NCBI GenBank assembly: GCA_041399205.1
Contig: JAWKTK010000019.1
Location: 124,001-188,000, forward strand
DNA: 64,000 nucleotides
Source of the DNA: JAGQOZ01 sp041399205
GTDB lineage: Bacteria > Planctomycetota > Planctomycetia > Pirellulales > Pirellulaceae
Direction of reading: 5' to 3'
Shown: one piece after another, positions 46,975 to 55,954 of the stretch
How the letters are laid out: each line of letters starts with the position of its first letter
Numbering within the stretch: the stretch's first letter is position 1
The notes under the pieces: model-generated
The model's database searches: none
What the model was told of the DNA's origin: nothing
Seen by the model: only the letters and a program-made list of their open reading frames with translations
Made by a program: the position numbers and the translations under genes

Positions 46975-49509
46975 GTGCCACAATCGAATCACGACAACAC
47001 GCCTGTCAAGAACGAATTCACTTGTCCGGTGCATGACCTGCCGCAGCAAGCTCGAGCGATCATTGTGGGCGGAGGTATTGCCGGAGCGTCTGTGGCGTAT
47101 CACCTGGCACAACTCGGCTGGACCGACATCCATTTGCTGGAACAAAGCCGCTTGTCCAGCGGCACCACTTGGCATTCCGCCGGCCAAGTCGGACAACTGC
47201 GGTCCAGCCAAAGTCAAACTCTTGTAAATAAGGCGTCCGCCGCCTTGTACGCTCAGCTGCAGCAAGCTACCGGTCATGATCCCGGCTGGGTGCAGTGCGG
47301 CGGCCTGCAGTTGGCCGCTTCGGCAGAACGACTGCGACAACTCAAACGCAACGCCGCGATGGCTCGTGTCTTCCAAGTCGACGCCGACATCATTTCGCCA
47401 GCTGAATGTGCGAACTATTGGCCCCAACTTCGCACCGACGACCTGCATGGTGGCGTGTATTTGCCTGGTGATGGTCGAGTGCTACCGGGCGAATGCACCG
47501 TAGCGTTGGCCCAAGGTGCCATGCAGCGTGGAGTCGTCTGTCACGAACAGACGGAAGTTTTAGAAATACTGTGGACGCAATCTAAGCACGGGCGAAAGCG
47601 GATTACGGGCGTACGTACCAACCGAGGCACCGTGCACGCGGACTGGGTAGTGTTAGCGACCAATATGTGGCTGCGTCAAATGGGTCAGCAAATCGGTGTA
47701 CCGATTCCTGTCTATGCGTGCGAGCATCATTATGTGATTACGCAGCCCATTGACGGTGTCGACCGCCATCAACCGTGCACTCGAGATCCAGATGCGGGTA
47801 TTTATTTTCGTTCGCTGGATGATGGTGGCATGAAACTAGGCGCGTTTAAGCGTCGTTCCAAACCGTGGGAACTTGGCGATCACGTGCCGTCCGACTTCGC
47901 CTTTTCGCTGCTGCCAGAAGATTGGCCTGACTTTGCCGAACCCTTCCAGTCCATGTGCCATCGGCTCGGTTTTCTGGACCAGTCCAAGGTGGTCAAGTTC
48001 ATCAATGGCCCAGAAGCGTTCACGCCTGACAATAACTTCATCATGGGTCGCCCCGCGTTTACCGACGGACTGTTTGTGCTGGGCGGTTTCAACTCCGCAG
48101 GAATTGCCTGTGCGGGCGGAGCGGGTTTGTATTCGGCAGAATGGATGGATCATGGCGATATGACCATTGATTTATCAAGCGTTGATGTGCGGCGGTTTAT
48201 GCCGTTTCAAAGTGGTAAGCAGTACCTTCGGGAACGAGTGTCCGAAGTCTTGGGCCTGCACTATCAAATGGCATGGCCGAACCGCCAAATGGAGACCGCT
48301 CGGAATATTCGCGCCAGCGCGCTGTACGATCGTCATCGGCAGCATAACGCCTGCTTCGGCGAATCGGCCGGTTGGGAACGACCACTGTGGTACGCTCCTG
48401 TCGGCGAGTGCAATCAGACCGAGTATTCCTTCGGCCAGCAAAATTGGCAACAGTGGACCAACGCCGAAGTGACACACTGTCGTCAGTACTGCGGATTGTT
48501 GGATCAATCCACTTTCGGGAAACTCAGGGTGACTGGCCCCGACGCCACGGTCGAACTGAGACGGCTGTGCGCCAATGACATCGACGTGCCCGCCGGAACG
48601 TCCGTCTACACAGCCATGTTAAACGAACGAGGTACGTTTGAATCGGATTTGACCGTAGTGCGCATCGGCCTGCACGAATATTATTTGGTCACCGCCACGG
48701 CGCAAGCTGTACGTGATCGAGATTGGTTGCTAGGCAACTTTACGGCTTCGGCCGATGTGACTGTGGAAGATGTATCGGAGCAGTGCAACGTGATTGGCGT
48801 CATGGGGCCCGATTCGCGACGCTTGTTACAATGCCTGACCGACATAGATTTGTCACACAATGCGTTCGCATTCGGCCAATCGAAGTCAGTGGAAATCGGT
48901 TCGCACCAAGTCCGAGCAACTCGGATTTCCTACGTCGGAGAACTTGGCTGGGAACTCCATTGTCCTGTAACGCAAGTCGGTTTTCTCTGGGACCGACTGT
49001 GGGAAGCAGGTGTGCGCGAACTGGGCGAGGATCGAATTCGGCCAGTGGGAAACAATGCCATTAGCGCGATGCGCATTGAAAAAGCGTATCGAGCTTGGGG
49101 GCATGACATTTCTGCCGATGAAACTCCGTGGCAAGCCGGGCTGGGATTCGCCATCGATTGGAATCATGATTTTTTGGGCAAGCAGGCGCTGGAAGATGCC
49201 AAGTCGAACGGATATTTGACCAAGCGGCTGGTCAGTCTGACGTTGGCTGACCCCAACATCATCTTGTGGGGGGGCGAACCGATTTTGCGAGACGGATCGG
49301 TAGTGGGTTACACCACGTCGGCTGCGTATGGACCATCTTTGGGATGCAGCGTGGCGATGGGTTATGTTCGCAATCCGGACCGAACACGGCTGGACATCGC
49401 CAAACTTTCAGACGGCCAATTTGCCATTCTGTGTGAAGATCGTGTGTGCGAAGCACATGTCACCCTGCGGTCTCCTTTCGACCCAGGCCGAAAGAAAGTA
49501 CTCTGTTAG
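46975..49509 (+). CDS. FAD-dependent N-methylamine dehydrogenase (DMGDH/sarcosine dehydrogenase type) with GcvT folate domain
   Basis: An 844-residue protein. An N-terminal DAO-type FAD domain has the dinucleotide motif I-I-V-G-G-G-I-A-G-A-S-V-A-Y-H-L. It also has T-T-W-H-S-A-G-Q, where the His matches the covalent flavin site of dimethylglycine dehydrogenase. A FAO middle domain lies at about 400-455 and a GcvT aminomethyltransferase (tetrahydrofolate) domain at about 470-840. Such enzymes oxidise N-methyl groups and pass the carbon to folate. The start is GTG at 46975. It sits upstream of phnA, phnY and phnW on the same strand (178 bases to phnA). A substrate such as N-methyl-2-aminoethylphosphonate is an inference from position; sarcosine or dimethylglycine are the family defaults. 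Confidence 0.88.
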   Translation: MPQSNHDNTPVKNEFTCPVHDLPQQARAIIVGGGIAGASVAYHLAQLGWTDIHLLEQSRLSSGTTWHSAGQVGQLRSSQSQTLVNKASAALYAQLQQATGHDPGWVQCGGLQLAASAERLRQLKRNAAMARVFQVDADIISPAECANYWPQLRTDDLHGGVYLPGDGRVLPGECTVALAQGAMQRGVVCHEQTEVLEILWTQSKHGRKRITGVRTNRGTVHADWVVLATNMWLRQMGQQIGVPIPVYACEHHYVITQPIDGVDRHQPCTRDPDAGIYFRSLDDGGMKLGAFKRRSKPWELGDHVPSDFAFSLLPEDWPDFAEPFQSMCHRLGFLDQSKVVKFINGPEAFTPDNNFIMGRPAFTDGLFVLGGFNSAGIACAGGAGLYSAEWMDHGDMTIDLSSVDVRRFMPFQSGKQYLRERVSEVLGLHYQMAWPNRQMETARNIRASALYDRHRQHNACFGESAGWERPLWYAPVGECNQTEYSFGQQNWQQWTNAEVTHCRQYCGLLDQSTFGKLRVTGPDATVELRRLCANDIDVPAGTSVYTAMLNERGTFESDLTVVRIGLHEYYLVTATAQAVRDRDWLLGNFTASADVTVEDVSEQCNVIGVMGPDSRRLLQCLTDIDLSHNAFAFGQSKSVEIGSHQVRATRISYVGELGWELHCPVTQVGFLWDRLWEAGVRELGEDRIRPVGNNAISAMRIEKAYRAWGHDISADETPWQAGLGFAIDWNHDFLGKQALEDAKSNGYLTKRLVSLTLADPNIILWGGEPILRDGSVVGYTTSAAYGPSLGCSVAMGYVRNPDRTRLDIAKLSDGQFAILCEDRVCEAHVTLRSPFDPGRKKVLC

Positions 49510-49686
49510 CATCGTTCCAGAACTAAGTGAGCTGCACGGCTCTAGCCGCAGGTGAAAAACTTGCGATATCACTGACGGCCGCTTTGACGCTCGCCTGATA
49601 CCGGGCAACCATTTCTAGAACGATCCTTGGCCAACGCCCGTTCCGATTCCATTCCTATTTTGGTTTAAATTTCATTTGGGAAAACG

Positions 49687-50932
49687 ATGAGCATTTCCAA
49701 CGCGTCTTTTGAAGTCAACGGCCGACGTTATTCGCCTCCGGCCAAGCCTGTGGTGGTTATTTGCATTGACGGTTGTGCGGACGAATATTTGTCCACTTCC
49801 ATTGCTCACGGCAAGATGCCACATGTCGCCAAGATCGCGCGGGATGGTTATCGAGGCTTGGTGCGAGGTGCGTTGCCGTCATTTACGAACGTCAATAATT
49901 CGGCCATTGTGACCGGGATGCCGCCCAGCGTAACCGGGATCTGCGGTAACTTCTTTCTGAATCCGGAAACCGGCGAAGAAGTGATGATGAATTCGCCCGA
50001 ATTCCTGCGGTGCGAAACCATTTTGACATCAGCTGCCAAGGCAGGACGCAAAGTGGCCTTCATCACGGCCAAGGAAAAGCTGCGAACCGTGTTGGGTGAC
50101 GGACTGGTCGAATTGGGCGGGATTGCGTTTTCTTCAGAAAAAGTCGATGAAGCTCGTTTGGCAACGCACGGCGTCGACGATGCAGAACAGATCATTGGCA
50201 AGCCCAGGCCGGAAATCTATTCCGGCGATGCGTCGGTATATGTGTTGGAAGCGGGAGTGGCATTGATGGAACAAGGTCGAGCAGACTTTTTGTATCTTTC
50301 GCTGACCGACTACATGCAGCACAAATTCGCTCCGGACGAACCAGAATCGCTCGAATTCTACGCGGCCATCGATCAACAGATCGGTCGCATGTTGGAACTA
50401 GGTGCCGTTGTGGCCGCCACGGCAGATCATGGCATGAACGCCAAGAACAAGGAAGATGGTTCGCCTAACGTGATCTATGTGGAATCGTTATTGAAGCAGC
50501 ATTTTGGCAATGACATCAAAGTAATTTGTCCCATCACCGATCCTTATGTCGTGCACCACGGCGCGCTAGGTTCGCTGGTGATGGTGCATCTGACCGAAGC
50601 ACAAGCGGCTTCACAAATCGAGCAATTCTTGCTGCAGCAAGATGGCATCACGGAAGTTTATGATCGAGCGACTTCGGCTAAGAAGTTGGAATTAGCCAGA
50701 CCGCATCGGTGATTTGACCGTGCTTTGTGGGCGCGACTTTGTGCTGGGGCGAACTCCAGAAGATCATGACCTGAGTGTGTTAAAAGGTGGGCTTCGTTCG
50801 CACGGTGGTCGGTACGAAGAAATGGTGCCGCTGCTGGTGAGCGAACCGCTGAACGCTGCGTACCGAAGTAAGGCGCAAGCAGATCCAAGGAACTTTGACG
50901 TATTCGACTTCGCTTGCAACGGTTCGGCGTAG
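49687..50932 (+). CDS. phnA: Phosphonoacetate hydrolase, one frameshift
   Basis: PhnA splits phosphonoacetate into acetate and phosphate. It belongs to the alkaline phosphatase superfamily with two zinc ions. Landmarks are I-C-I-D-G-C-A-D-E-Y (metal Asp), F-T-N-V-N-N-S-A (nucleophile Thr), S-L-T-D-Y-M-Q-H-K-F (Asp/His), T-A-D-H-G-M-N (Asp/His) and, after a frame change, L-R-S-H-G-G-R-Y-E-E. The first frame ends at 50712; I-G-D-L-T-V-L-C-G-R-D continues in another frame from about 50697, and a lost or extra base there is the simplest cause. The joined length of about 415 residues is normal. It is followed 59 bases later by phnY. Confidence 0.93.
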
Positions 50933-50991
50933 CGTTAGCGAATGCAAGCCCCTAAGCCAATAATCGGTGCGGTTAGACCAGAGCATCAATC

Positions 50992-52425
50992 ATGGGACCA
51001 AGCAAAATGTTGGAATTGCCAAGCTATATCGCCGGGACTGCGGTGCGAACCGAAAAGCAGTTGGACGTGTTTTATCCCTGGGACAATTCGTTGTCAGGAC
51101 GAATTCACGTCATTGATGGTTCGCATTTGGATACCGCGATACAAGCGGCGTTGGACGGACAAAAAAATCCGTTGACTCGGTATCAAAGGCACGACATCTT
51201 ACGCAAGGCAGCACAGATTCTGGCCAACCGCCGCGAAGAGCTGGCTCATTTGATTCGTAGCGAAACCGGCCTGTGCATGCGTGAAACGATGTACGAAACG
51301 GGTCGCACGTCCGATGTGATGGAGTTCGCTGCCATCGAAGCGTTGAAAGATGACGGGCAAATCTTTTCGTGTGACATTTCGCCCCAAGGGAAAGCTCGGA
51401 AGATCTTCACGTTCCGCCAGCCAGTCCAATTGGTCAGCGCCATCACGCCGTTCAACCATCCGATGAATCAAGTGGCGCACAAAGTGGCTCCGGCAATTGC
51501 CGCCGGCGCGCCGATGATCCTCAAGCCGTCAGAAAAAACTCCGCTGACCGCCATTCGGCTGGCCGAAATTTTATACGAAGCCGGTCTGCCCGGTTGGATG
51601 TTGAGTGTTTTCATGGGGACGCTGGACGATGTGGTTCCCAAGATGATTACGGATGATCGCATTGAATTGGTGTCTTTCACCGGATCGGTGGCCGTTGGAA
51701 AACACATTGCCAAGACCGCAGGTTACAAAAAGCTGTGTTTAGAACTGGGTGGCAATTCGCCGTTGATCATTTTGGAAGATGCAGACCTGGACAAGGCCGT
51801 GACGCTGGCGGCCGAAGGTTCGTTCCGCAACTCGGGACAGCGTTGTACGGCGGTAAAACGGATTTTGGTGCAAGAATCCATTCTGGACGAATTCACCAAT
51901 CGCTTTGTCCAAAAAGCGGCGGAATACAAAGCCGGCGATCCGGCCGACCCGGAAACTCGAGTCGGCACGGTGATTGACGAAGCGGCGGCCAAGGTTCTGG
52001 AAGATCGAGTCCACAAGGCGGTGGCTGCAGGTGCAAAAGTGTTGCTGGGCGGCCGGCGCGAAGGAGCGTTAATGCATCCGACCGTGGTTGCCGAGGTTCC
52101 TCGAGACACAGAACTGGTCGCTTGCGAATCGTTCGGACCGATTGCTCCGATCATTTCGATCAAAGATGTCGACGACGCGATTGATTATTACAATAGCGGT
52201 GAATTCGGACTTTCGTCGGGCATTGTGACCAACAACATGGAAGCGGCCTTGAAGGCGGTTCGCTTGCTACGCACCGGAACCACCAACGTGAACGAAGTCC
52301 CCGGTTACCGTATTGAAAGTTCACCCTTTGGCGGCGTGAAAGATTCCGGCCTAGGAATCAAAGAAGGCGTGATTGAAACCATGAAATTCATGAGCAATGT
52401 AAAAACGTTTTCATTGCCTTGGTAA
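50992..52425 (+). CDS. phnY: Phosphonoacetaldehyde dehydrogenase
   Basis: PhnY oxidises phosphonoacetaldehyde to phosphonoacetate with NAD. The 477-residue aldehyde dehydrogenase has all the active-site parts: T-P-F-N-H-P-M-N-Q (Asn), E-L-G-G-N-S-P-L (general base Glu), and N-S-G-Q-R-C-T-A (catalytic Cys). The C-terminal S-P-F-G-G-V-K-D-S-G is also present. Position between phnA and phnW, rather than sequence alone, makes the phosphonate assignment firm. An ATG six codons downstream is an alternative start. Phosphonatase (PhnX) is not present, so the route to phosphate here is oxidative. Confidence 0.92.
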   Translation: MGPSKMLELPSYIAGTAVRTEKQLDVFYPWDNSLSGRIHVIDGSHLDTAIQAALDGQKNPLTRYQRHDILRKAAQILANRREELAHLIRSETGLCMRETMYETGRTSDVMEFAAIEALKDDGQIFSCDISPQGKARKIFTFRQPVQLVSAITPFNHPMNQVAHKVAPAIAAGAPMILKPSEKTPLTAIRLAEILYEAGLPGWMLSVFMGTLDDVVPKMITDDRIELVSFTGSVAVGKHIAKTAGYKKLCLELGGNSPLIILEDADLDKAVTLAAEGSFRNSGQRCTAVKRILVQESILDEFTNRFVQKAAEYKAGDPADPETRVGTVIDEAAAKVLEDRVHKAVAAGAKVLLGGRREGALMHPTVVAEVPRDTELVACESFGPIAPIISIKDVDDAIDYYNSGEFGLSSGIVTNNMEAALKAVRLLRTGTTNVNEVPGYRIESSPFGGVKDSGLGIKEGVIETMKFMSNVKTFSLPW

Positions 52426-52478
52426 GTCGCAGCTGCTTTCATGAAGCAGCGAATTTTTGTGATGCGTAAAGGTGTTTG

Positions 52479-53597
52479 ATGGATATTGATTCGCTTGACA
52501 ATCCGTACATTCTGTTGACTCCGGGACCGCTTTCTACCAGCAAGACTGTTCGCCAGGCGATGCTGCGAGACTGGTGTACTTGGGACGATGACTACAACTT
52601 GGGCGTGGTCCAAGTGATTCGCCAAAAGTTGGTGGAATTGGCAACGGCGTCGCAGCATCAAGCGGAATACACATCGGTGTTGATGCAAGGCAGCGGCTCG
52701 TTTTCGGTCGAATCGGTGATTGGCACCGTGGTTCCGGAAAACGGCAAGTTGTTGGTTTTGGCGAACGGAGCGTATGGTCAGCGTTTGGCCAAGATTGCCA
52801 AGGTGTTGCGAATCAATCACGTGGTCCACGATAGTACGGAACTTCAACCGCCGGACCTGGACAAACTGCAGAGCGAATTGGAAAACGATCGCGACATTAC
52901 GCACGTCGTGGTCGTACACGGCGAAACAACCACGGGCATGCTGAACCCCATTAGCGAAGTCGGCCGGATTGCCAAGTCGCATGGCAAGACGTTTATTGTG
53001 GATGCGATGAGCACGTTTGGAGGCGTGCCGTTGGACGTACACCAACTTGGCATCGACTTCATTATCAGCAGTGCCAACAAGTGCATCCAAGGTGTGCCGG
53101 GATTCGGCTTTGTCATTGCCAAGCGATCTGAATTGGAAAAAACGGCCGGACAAGCTCGTTCGCTTTCCTTGGATCTTTTCGACCAATGGAAAACGATGGA
53201 GGATTCGCACGGAAAATGGCGGTTCACTTCGCCGACGCATACGGTGCGAGCGTTCGCGCAGGCATTGACAGAATTGGATCAAGAAGGAGGCGTGGCGGTT
53301 CGCCATCAACGATACAGCCAAAACCAACAGACGTTAGTGGCAGGCATGCGAATCCTGGGTTTTGAATGCTTGCTGCCAGACAAATGGCATTCGCCCATCA
53401 TTACTTCTTTTCTGAGTCCGAATGCGGCGGCCTACAACTTTCGGCAATTTTATGACGGCCTGAAGCAGAAGGGATTTGTGATTTATCCGGGCAAAGTGAC
53501 CGATCGAGACACTTTTCGAATCGGCAGTATTGGCGAAGTCTATCCTGACGATGTTCAGCGTTTGATTCGAGTGATTGGGGAAGTCAAGTTTTGGTAG
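52479..53597 (+). CDS. phnW: 2-aminoethylphosphonate:pyruvate aminotransferase
   Basis: PhnW moves the amino group of 2-aminoethylphosphonate to pyruvate, giving phosphonoacetaldehyde and alanine. The 372-residue class V PLP enzyme has the family start L-L-T-P-G-P-L-S-T-S, Q-G-S-G-S-F-S-V-E, H-G-E-T-T-T-G and the PLP-binding Lys in S-S-A-N-K-C-I-Q-G-V-P-G-F. The ATG at 52479 is preferred over the TTG just before it. It is the third gene of the phosphonate run, 53 bases after phnY. No phosphonate transporter or regulator gene is near. Confidence 0.95.
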   Translation: MDIDSLDNPYILLTPGPLSTSKTVRQAMLRDWCTWDDDYNLGVVQVIRQKLVELATASQHQAEYTSVLMQGSGSFSVESVIGTVVPENGKLLVLANGAYGQRLAKIAKVLRINHVVHDSTELQPPDLDKLQSELENDRDITHVVVVHGETTTGMLNPISEVGRIAKSHGKTFIVDAMSTFGGVPLDVHQLGIDFIISSANKCIQGVPGFGFVIAKRSELEKTAGQARSLSLDLFDQWKTMEDSHGKWRFTSPTHTVRAFAQALTELDQEGGVAVRHQRYSQNQQTLVAGMRILGFECLLPDKWHSPIITSFLSPNAAAYNFRQFYDGLKQKGFVIYPGKVTDRDTFRIGSIGEVYPDDVQRLIRVIGEVKFW

Positions 53598-53642
53598 ACG
53601 CGACCATCGGCGGAAGGTAGGATGACGGTCGGAGGATAAAAA

Positions 53643-54536
53643 ATGTTTCGACCCACCGCTCTGATTCTAATTGTCACATTCGCCTTGAGCACACCAGCCG
53701 CTGCTTTGACTCAAGCGGAACTCGATACGTGGCACGCACTATGGACCAGCCAAGGACTGGAAGATTACGGTTACCAGTTCCAGCGAAGTTGCCATTGCTT
53801 TGGCGAATCGATCCGAGAAGCGGTGGTCCGAGTCGAATCCGGCAATGTGGTTTACGCCACGGACTCGCAGACTCGGCTGAGCCTGGAAGCTACGCTTTTT
53901 CCTTCGGTAGAAGAATTGTTTGCGGAATTGCAATCGGCTGTGGACAGGCCTGCCGCTTTCTTGTCCGCCGAATTCGACGCAGCGTTGGGCTATCCGGTTC
54001 GCGTTTCCATAGACTGGGATGAAATGATTGCCGACGAAGAGACGTTTTACGTAACTTCGTTGCTGTCTGCGGACTTGGACGTTCCCGCTTGCGATTTCAC
54101 AAACGATATCGCGTGCGCCGCGCCGGTGATTGACTTGTTGCGAGAAGCCAACGGTTGGTTCGATTCGTTCTTGGATTTCAATGAAGACTTTGTGGTCGAT
54201 TCGGTAGATCGCGAATTCCTGGTCCAGGAAGTGTTGCAGACGAATTATGGTGATTCCAACCTAGATGGCGCATTTAATTCGTCCGATTTTGTGCAGGTTT
54301 TTCGATCCGGTGAATTCGAAGATAGCATCACAGCCAATTCAAGCTGGTCTACGGGAGACTGGAACGGCGACTTTGAATTCAGTTCATCTGATCTGGTGAA
54401 AGCATTTCAAGCGGGTGGATACCAATCTGACTCCACCGGTGAAACTCGTCCTGTGCCGGAGCCAAACCTACCTCGAATCGCATGGCTGTCGCTCGGTATC
54501 GTTCTAATCACACGCCGGTTTCGACGCTGTCAGTGA
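53643..54536 (+). CDS. Secreted DUF6174 protein with dockerin-like tail and VPEP sorting signal
   Basis: A 297-residue protein with a clear signal peptide (residues 1-20). A DUF6174-like domain follows at about 22-145: W-x-x-x-G-L-E-D-Y-G-Y-Q-F, a C-H-C motif, and G-Y-P-V-R-V-S-I-D-W-D. EF-hand/dockerin-like loops come next (G-D-S-N-L-D-G-A-F-N-S-S-D-F; G-D-W-N-G-D-F-E-F-S-S-S-D). The protein ends in P-V-P-E-P-N, a hydrophobic helix and R-R-F-R-R, like a PEP-CTERM signal. GGAGG lies nine bases before the ATG. It begins 45 bases after phnW, but its secreted nature gives no clear tie to phosphonate use. Confidence 0.8.
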   Translation: MFRPTALILIVTFALSTPAAALTQAELDTWHALWTSQGLEDYGYQFQRSCHCFGESIREAVVRVESGNVVYATDSQTRLSLEATLFPSVEELFAELQSAVDRPAAFLSAEFDAALGYPVRVSIDWDEMIADEETFYVTSLLSADLDVPACDFTNDIACAAPVIDLLREANGWFDSFLDFNEDFVVDSVDREFLVQEVLQTNYGDSNLDGAFNSSDFVQVFRSGEFEDSITANSSWSTGDWNGDFEFSSSDLVKAFQAGGYQSDSTGETRPVPEPNLPRIAWLSLGIVLITRRFRRCQ

Positions 54537-54861
54537 GCGTTTCGCGTAGCAGGCAAAAAACTAATCGCCCAGCGAACGCAAATCCCGCAGAATCGGCTAT
54601 CCGGATAATACCGCTATATTCGTAGCGACTTTTCTTTCGCGACCGTCGTCTTCACGTAACGTTTGCCGTTGAATTTTACAAACGCCATTTGAGCTGCATG
54701 TGGCTACTGCGCTGGAGGCAAACGCCTACATTGCCGCTTCTGGAGGGAATGGTTGCGTCCCTGGGTTTTCTGGCATTTGCCACTCCGCCGTCGACATTTG
54801 TTGTCCTATATTTTGTAAGTAATGTGGGAATCCTCATTCGGTAGTTACGGTACCAAGGCTG
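54537..54861. other. Intergenic region before the EAL-GGDEF pair
   Basis: About 325 bases with no convincing ORF. A short hairpin, GGC-AAAC-GCC, occurs near 54720. I see no clear terminator for the preceding gene and no identifiable promoter. Confidence 0.4.
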
Positions 54862-55941
54862 ATGCTAGAATCCGACAACCTCATCAATGCTCATGACGGT
54901 GTGACGCTGTACTTTAGTTCGGCCAACACTCAGGCTTCGGATGTCCTGCGTCAGGTGGTGAACCAGACCGGACTTATCGAAAGTGAAGCATACCCCAATG
55001 TCCTTAGCGTTCAATGTGAAGGGACGCGTCTCACCGAGTTCTCCACTCGTTGTAGTGAATCTCTGTCTGGCGAACTTCAGGATGACATCGCGTGCCATGT
55101 CCAACAATTCGGCAGCGAACCATCGCTGTCACAACTGATGCAGTCGCGCAGTTTACGAGCGGTATTGGATCAGTTGGACGGAAAATGGATTTCGGACATC
55201 TTGGCCGAAAGACGTTTGATCACCTACTTTCAGCCCATCGTGCGCCTAAATGATCCTCGAGATGTTTTTGGCTACGAATGCCTGGTACGAGGAGTCAGCG
55301 AAGCGGGACAAGTGATTCCGCCGTTCCTGATGTTTGGCGTAGCTAGACGAGCAAAACTGATATGCGAATTGGACCATGCAGCTCGAGTCAGAGCGTTTGC
55401 CACCATCGCGCAGCTGGATTCACAGGAAAAGTTCTTCATCAACTTTAGTCCTCGCGTCCTGCAAACCAATCACCTGGGCGTAAAATCGACCATTGACGCG
55501 GCGCTGGACGCCGGTATTTCCACGCGTCAAATTGTGGTGGAGGTCACGGAAAGCGATGAAATCCACCAGCTGGATCAAGTTCTAAACCAATTGCATCTCT
55601 TTCGCGAAGCTGGATTTGGCATTGCGCTGGATGATGTGGGAGCTGGCTATAGTTCGCTCACCATCTTGGCCGATATTCGCCCCGACTTCGTTAAAATTGA
55701 CATGGATTTGATTCGCGGAGCGAACCAGGATCGTTACCGCGGTTGCATTGTTCGCAAATTATTGGAACTCTCCAGCGAATTGGAAATTTGCACGGTAGCC
55801 GAAGGGATTGAGACCATGGACGAATGGGCCTGGGCTCGTGACCAAGGTGCAGATTTAGGGCAAGGCTATCTGTTTGCCAAGCCGGAAGCGCATTTGCAAA
55901 CCATTGACGAATTTGCCACCAGCGAAACGATTGAATCATAA
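54862..55941 (+). CDS. EAL-domain protein (cyclic di-GMP phosphodiesterase-like)
   Basis: A 359-residue soluble protein. An N-terminal region of about 110 residues, unrecognised, precedes an EAL domain at about 118-350. The signature motif is E-C-L instead of E-A-L (Y-E-C-L-V-R-G). Other metal and substrate residues are present: N-F-S-P (Asn), E-V-T-E-S-D (Glu), L-D-D-V-G-A-G-Y-S-S-L (Asp pair), V-K-I-D (Lys), A-E-G-I-E-T (Glu) and L-G-Q-G-Y-L-F-A-K-P. Activity is therefore plausible. The diguanylate cyclase gene begins 13 bases after its stop, so the pair probably makes and breaks cyclic di-GMP in one circuit. Confidence 0.9.
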   Translation: MLESDNLINAHDGVTLYFSSANTQASDVLRQVVNQTGLIESEAYPNVLSVQCEGTRLTEFSTRCSESLSGELQDDIACHVQQFGSEPSLSQLMQSRSLRAVLDQLDGKWISDILAERRLITYFQPIVRLNDPRDVFGYECLVRGVSEAGQVIPPFLMFGVARRAKLICELDHAARVRAFATIAQLDSQEKFFINFSPRVLQTNHLGVKSTIDAALDAGISTRQIVVEVTESDEIHQLDQVLNQLHLFREAGFGIALDDVGAGYSSLTILADIRPDFVKIDMDLIRGANQDRYRGCIVRKLLELSSELEICTVAEGIETMDEWAWARDQGADLGQGYLFAKPEAHLQTIDEFATSETIES

Positions 55942-55954
55942 GGGTTGTTGACCA

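Noticed and set aside
52305..53327. Long minus-strand open frame of 340 codons
   Set aside because: It lies opposite phnW and the end of phnY, whose families are certain; its peptide resembles no protein.
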